Below are positions 6,949-9,256 of a stretch of DNA of 9,256 bases, piece by piece. The stretch spans positions 1 to 9,256 of the forward strand of contig CAAFZS010000088.1 in assembly GCA_900767595.1 (NCBI GenBank). The letters run 5' to 3'. Numbering within the stretch: the first letter of the stretch is position 1; each line of letters begins with the position of its first letter. The DNA is from Bacteroidales bacterium (GTDB lineage Bacteria > Bacteroidota > Bacteroidia > Bacteroidales > Paludibacteraceae). The notes beneath the pieces were generated by a model. That model saw only the letters and a program-made list of their open reading frames with translations, had not been told where the DNA came from and ran no database searches. The position numbers and the translations under genes were made by a program.

Positions 6949-6993
6949 CTAGATTACCTAGAATTGCTAGATTATCTAGAATTGCTAGAATAG
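6949..6993. repeat. Nine-base CTAG array between convergent genes
   Basis: Five consecutive nine-base units begin with CTAG at 6949, 6958, 6967, 6976 and 6985: CTAGATTAC, CTAGAATTG, CTAGATTAT, CTAGAATTG, CTAGAATAG. The first two pairs form an 18-bp direct repeat. CTAGATTATCTAG (6967-6979) is a palindrome around one base. The array starts directly after the stop of the + strand gene, and its last unit supplies the TAG stop of the - strand dehydrogenase. It may act as a transcription barrier or be a simple repeat expansion. Confidence 0.85.
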
Positions 6994-7764
6994 CCCCGTC
7001 CTACGGACGATGCGTAGCATCCACGTAGGAATCAAGGCTACGAAGAACAAAAGGATAGCGTTCCATACATATGGGACGCTAACTTTTTGTCTCCCACGGA
7101 ACAGTCCATTCAATGCCCGATGTACCAACCACTCCGGCGTTACAATATACCCCAACGCCTTACCAATCTTCGTGGCCGTGGCGTTGATAGAGTAGAGTCC
7201 TGTATCCACCGCTCCCGGACGAACCGTCGTCACATTCACTCCCTTGTCCTTTAACTCAATGTGGAGCGAACGACTAAATCCGCTCAAGAACGCTTTTGTA
7301 CTGCCGTAACTGCCCAACCGCTGCACAGCAATCCTATCCGTGATTGAACTCATATTAAGAATATATCCCCTATGACGATTCACCATATCTTGACCAAAAT
7401 AATAAGCCAACATCGCAGGCGTCACTACATGCAAATGGAGAATAAGCTGATTGAATCCCTCCGTATCCGCTAAGAAATCGCGGTCGTGATAGACACCGGC
7501 GTTATTAATCAGCACCTCTATCTCTATCTGTAACGCGGCACAATAATCGTATAACTCCTTAGCCGCATTCGCCGTACCTAAATCCATCACTAACGATAGT
7601 ACATCCAATTTCGGGTGCAGCTCTTTTATCGTCTTGGCTTTCTCATGAATAGCCTCTTCGTTACTGACAATGAGTAGGTTATACCCCCTCTGAGCGAGTT
7701 CTAAAGCGTAGCAGTATCCCATCCCACTACTCGCCCCGGTCACTAAAGCATAATTCGTTTTCAT
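6985..7764 (-). CDS. Short-chain dehydrogenase/reductase with C-terminal membrane segment
   Basis: 259 residues of the classical SDR family, NAD(P)-dependent oxidoreductases with a Rossmann fold. Visible motifs are the cofactor loop TGASSGMG (9-16), acidic D61 after the fourth strand region, NNAG (87-90), the catalytic serine in NMSS (137-140), YGSTK with Tyr153 and Lys157, and RPGAVDT (182-188). The helix position that usually carries the tetrad Asn appears to be His112 (LHLHVVTPAML), an odd substitution to be checked by alignment. Residues about 233-253 (VWNAILLFFVALIPTWML) form a hydrophobic segment followed by RIVRR, which suggests membrane attachment near the C-terminus. The substrate cannot be read from the sequence. 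The ATG at 7764 was chosen because it places the first beta strand (YALVTG) directly after the start; a GTG at 7806 would translate through the 22-bp repeat. Stop and last codons overlap the CTAG array. Confidence 0.88.
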   Translation of the reverse strand: MKTNYALVTGASSGMGYCYALELAQRGYNLLIVSNEEAIHEKAKTIKELHPKLDVLSLVMDLGTANAAKELYDYCAALQIEIEVLINNAGVYHDRDFLADTEGFNQLILHLHVVTPAMLAYYFGQDMVNRHRGYILNMSSITDRIAVQRLGSYGSTKAFLSGFSRSLHIELKDKGVNVTTVRPGAVDTGLYSINATATKIGKALGYIVTPEWLVHRALNGLFRGRQKVSVPYVWNAILLFFVALIPTWMLRIVRRTGLF

Positions 7765-7788
7765 ATTTCTAATTATTTTGTTTCTTTT

Positions 7789-7810
7789 ATCTCTCACAGA
7801 TTCCACAGAT
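7789..7810 (-). repeat. 22-bp repeat, inverted copy of 1149-1170
   Basis: It is the exact reverse complement of 1149-1170, on the - strand beginning ATCTGTGGAATC. It lies 25 bases upstream of the dehydrogenase start, so it would be in that gene's leader or promoter region. A shorter CACAGATTTTTG at 7844-7855 echoes it. Confidence 0.75.
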
Positions 7811-7869
7811 TTCTTATCTCGGCATAGCCTCGAACGATTTTTTCACAGATTTTTGTTTAGATTTTTTTT

Positions 7870-7993
7870 GATTTTTGCTCCGTAGGAGCTTTTCCAAAAT
7901 TGCTCAATTGATTTTTTGTCCTTCTTGTTTGGATTTTTCTTAGCGTCGCGATTGTTTTTCTATTGACCTGTCGCTACGCTATTAAAATCTTAT
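7870..7993 (+). repeat. Dispersed intergenic repeat, copy B
   Basis: This is the second copy of the element at 929-1053, in the same orientation and 124 bp long. It keeps GCTCC, GTA, GGAGC (7877-7889) and the long-stem arms TAGCGTCGCG (7941-7950) and CGCTACGCTA (7972-7981), with changes in the loops and T-runs. Here it lies in the 281-bp gap between the dehydrogenase start and the hydrolase stop. Since the flanking genes are on the opposite strand, it is unlikely to be a terminator for them. Confidence 0.8.
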
Positions 7994-8012
7994 CTGTGTA
8001 ATATATTTCCTC

Positions 8013-8061
8013 ATTCCTCATTCCTCATTCCTCATTCCTCATTTCTCATTCCTCATTCCTC
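8013..8061. repeat. Seven-base tandem repeat ATTCCTC x7
   Basis: Seven units of ATTCCTC run without a break; the unit at 8041-8047 is ATTTCTC. An eighth, longer variant ATTTCCTC precedes it at 8005-8012. On the - strand the units read GAGGAAT. The repeat overlaps the 3' end of the hydrolase gene and supplies its final codons and TGA stop. Confidence 0.92.
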
Positions 8062-8837
8062 AATCTTTCTCTCATATTTTCCCTCAGATACGGCAGATAA
8101 AACAGCAAATCCTGCGTATGCAACGCCCCCGGCTTATACCATGGGGCAAAGGCAGGGTTATAGCATCTGTCCTCATCCGCCGTCACTACCAACAGATGCG
8201 TCTTTTTATCCACCCTCACCATCATCGTATCTTCCTTGATTACCAACCTCGCCGGCTCGTCCGTCGTCACCCAGTTAACAGGATTGATACACGTCGCCGC
8301 CCCTTTACTGACAAATGCCCAAGCTTTCTTCGGGTCCGTCACCGAGTTATAGGACACTACCAGCCCCTTCGTAGCCGACTTAGCCGGACGCAAACGCGGA
8401 TGCATCACGTCTTTCCTATCTAACCTGTACCCCATCATGTAGGCTCCTAAACAACGCTGATACACCTTGCGGGGCATCGCCTTCAGTACCTCCCTAACCA
8501 ACATCGCCCCTTGACTAAAACCCATCACAAAAAACGGCCGGTCATCGGGTAGGGTAGCGATATATTCATCAAACTGCCGAAGGATATCCTCCTTCGCCAC
8601 CGCATAAGCGGAATCAAACCGCTCCGGCTCCGCCAAGATAGCATCCATCGTAAACTGATGATACATCGGCGCATAAACCTCAAAACTATCCCCTAACACC
8701 CGCGAAACATATTCACCCTCTTGGTACAATACCTGCTGCTGCTCCTGCGTCAAAGACGCATTGAGACTGCTGTCCGACACTACATTCGTAGAGATGATGT
8801 AAAAAACATCTATAAGTAAAATAAGCATCAGTTTCAT
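8046..8837 (-). CDS. DUF3089-type alpha/beta hydrolase
   Basis: 263 residues. The features match the DUF3089 group of alpha/beta hydrolases: an opening strand DVFYIISTN (10-18), YAPMYHQFT (55-63), the nucleophile elbow GFSQG (106-110, Ser108), AYMMGYRLD (132-140), VVSYNSVTD, CINPVNW (183-189), and a C-terminal GALHTQDLLFY with His240 as the probable catalytic histidine. An esterase or lipase-like activity is expected from the fold; the substrate is unknown. Residues 1-9 (MKLMLILLI) are hydrophobic but lead straight into the first core strand, so they are not a normal cleavable signal. Relatives usually have a leader and some extra residues before this strand, so the N-terminus looks short. 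The start overlaps the stop of the TrmN6 gene as ATGA (8834-8837), pointing to translational coupling. The end (RNEE and stop) is encoded by the seven-base repeat. Confidence 0.8.
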   Translation of the reverse strand: MKLMLILLIDVFYIISTNVVSDSSLNASLTQEQQQVLYQEGEYVSRVLGDSFEVYAPMYHQFTMDAILAEPERFDSAYAVAKEDILRQFDEYIATLPDDRPFFVMGFSQGAMLVREVLKAMPRKVYQRCLGAYMMGYRLDRKDVMHPRLRPAKSATKGLVVSYNSVTDPKKAWAFVSKGAATCINPVNWVTTDEPARLVIKEDTMMVRVDKKTHLLVVTADEDRCYNPAFAPWYKPGALHTQDLLFYLPYLRENMRERLRNEE

Positions 8838-9256
8838 AAGTAAAAATCCTTAAATAATGGATGATCGTGACGCAGAACCAACTCCTCTTCTTCTATCGCC
8901 ATCTCCCCTTTCGTTAATGCCATCAACACCCGTTTAGCCGGCTTCTCAGGCGATGTAATCACCTGCGTCAATCGCCATAAATGCAGCCCATTAGCCGCCG
9001 CTAACGTGAGTATATCCTCCTGCGCTTCTTGGGGTAAGATAAGCGCCAAAACACCATCCTCAGCAAGCAGCATCGCACTGCAACGAATGAGTTCGTCATA
9101 ACTCAGCGTATCCGTGTGCCGTGCCTGCTTGCGCCCTTCATCAGGACACTTAAGCGACGACCGGAAATAGGGTGGGTTGCTTACTATTAAGTTGAGAGTG
9201 TAGAGTTTAGAGTGTAGAGTAGTGGAGAGTGTAGAGTTGAGAGTGTAATCTTGTAA
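8834..9256 (-). CDS. trmN6: tRNA1(Val) (adenine37-N6)-methyltransferase, C-terminal part (5' end outside window)
   Basis: The frame is open on the - strand from the window edge, giving 140 residues. The core NLIVSNPPYFRSSLK, then RHTDTLSYDELI, is characteristic of the TrmN6/YfiC family, SAM-dependent enzymes that methylate N6 of A37 in tRNA1(Val). NPPY (encoded at 9167-9178) is the catalytic motif for amino-N methylation of adenine. Downstream come LLAEDGVLALILP, a typical beta strand pair, RLTQVITSPEKPAKRVLMAL, and the end HPLFKDFYL. The SAM-binding glycine motif lies beyond the window. The ATG at 9073 is internal, since the conserved NPPY lies upstream of it. Between QDY and NLIVSNPPY the residues are Thr/Leu/Ser-rich (TLNSTLSTTLHSKLYTL) and are encoded by a seven-base tandem repeat, apparently longer than the usual linker there. 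The gene couples to the hydrolase through ATGA. Confidence 0.87.
   Translation of the reverse strand, partial: LQDYTLNSTLSTTLHSKLYTLNLIVSNPPYFRSSLKCPDEGRKQARHTDTLSYDELIRCSAMLLAEDGVLALILPQEAQEDILTLAAANGLHLWRLTQVITSPEKPAKRVLMALTKGEMAIEEEELVLRHDHPLFKDFYL
9193..9244. repeat. Seven-base tandem repeat NNAGAGT x7 inside trmN6
   Basis: Reading the + strand, the units are TGAGAGT, GTAGAGT, TTAGAGT, GTAGAGT, an extra AGT at 9221-9223, then GGAGAGT, GTAGAGT, TGAGAGT (52 bases). In the gene's own direction they are ACTCTMM units. The whole array is within the open trmN6 frame, 14 bases upstream of the NPPY codons in gene direction. Both alternative frames meet a stop soon after the array (9187-9189 and 9150-9152). 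Confidence 0.88.

Noticed and set aside
7765..7806. Dehydrogenase start at the GTG at 7806
   Set aside because: It would translate the 22-bp repeat and add residues before the first beta strand; the ATG at 7764 fits the family.
8013..8061. CRISPR-like array
   Set aside because: Units are seven bases with no spacers; it is a simple tandem repeat.
8118..8423. 101-codon + strand frame
   Set aside because: It lies opposite the DUF3089 hydrolase, which has clear motifs; the + frame has none.
8834..9073. Short gene starting at the ATG at 9073
   Set aside because: The frame remains open to 9256 and contains the NPPY motif upstream, so this is only the end of trmN6.
1..9256. Defence system, toxin-antitoxin pair, transposon or phage genes
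   Set aside because: No nuclease-toxin, helicase, transposase, integrase or phage-type motifs were seen in any supported gene; RmuC is a common chromosomal protein.

Overview
The window looks like a piece of a Bacteroidota genome, most likely order Bacteroidales. The evidence is a Bacteroidetes-type promoter (TTTG, 20 bp, TATCTTTG), AT-rich leaders without strong Shine-Dalgarno sequences, two large multi-module secreted proteins with C-terminal tails typical of gut and oral Bacteroidales, and many short intergenic repeats. The genus cannot be fixed from the sequence alone.

Layout. Positions 1-868 (+) hold the end of a RmuC-type DNA recombination protein and, 10 bases later, a small lipoprotein. 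Positions 869-1352 are an AT-rich gap with a dispersed repeat, one good promoter and a leader of about 120 nt. Positions 1353-6948 (+) hold two secreted proteins of 1048 and 778 residues. They share the N-terminus MKKIL, a leader box TTATTAACAAA, alternating-CG tracts in their leaders, a module-opening peptide AKTFDLT, and related kinds of C-terminal tail. The first carries modules resembling SusE/SusF and alpha-glucan-binding domains, two of them an almost identical 113-residue tandem pair. The second is very acidic and rich in Tyr and Thr, with modules I cannot name. A nine-base CTAG array fills the gap to the convergent genes. Positions 6985-9256 (-) hold a short-chain dehydrogenase with a C-terminal membrane segment, a DUF3089-type alpha/beta hydrolase, and the C-terminal part of a tRNA1(Val) A37 N6-methyltransferase (TrmN6). 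The last two overlap by ATGA and should be translationally coupled.

How the genes fit together. The two secreted proteins look like a co-expressed pair acting outside the inner membrane, perhaps in binding polysaccharide; this is inferred from module resemblance only. The flanking genes are housekeeping or general-metabolism types with no visible link to them.

The most unusual content is the repeats. A seven-base tandem repeat lies inside the trmN6 reading frame just before the catalytic NPPY motif, where gain or loss of one unit would cut the protein. A different seven-base repeat supplies the last codons and stop of the hydrolase. A nine-base repeat supplies the stop of the dehydrogenase. 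A 125-bp element with two potential hairpins occurs at both ends of the window. No tRNA, rRNA, CRISPR array or transposase was seen.
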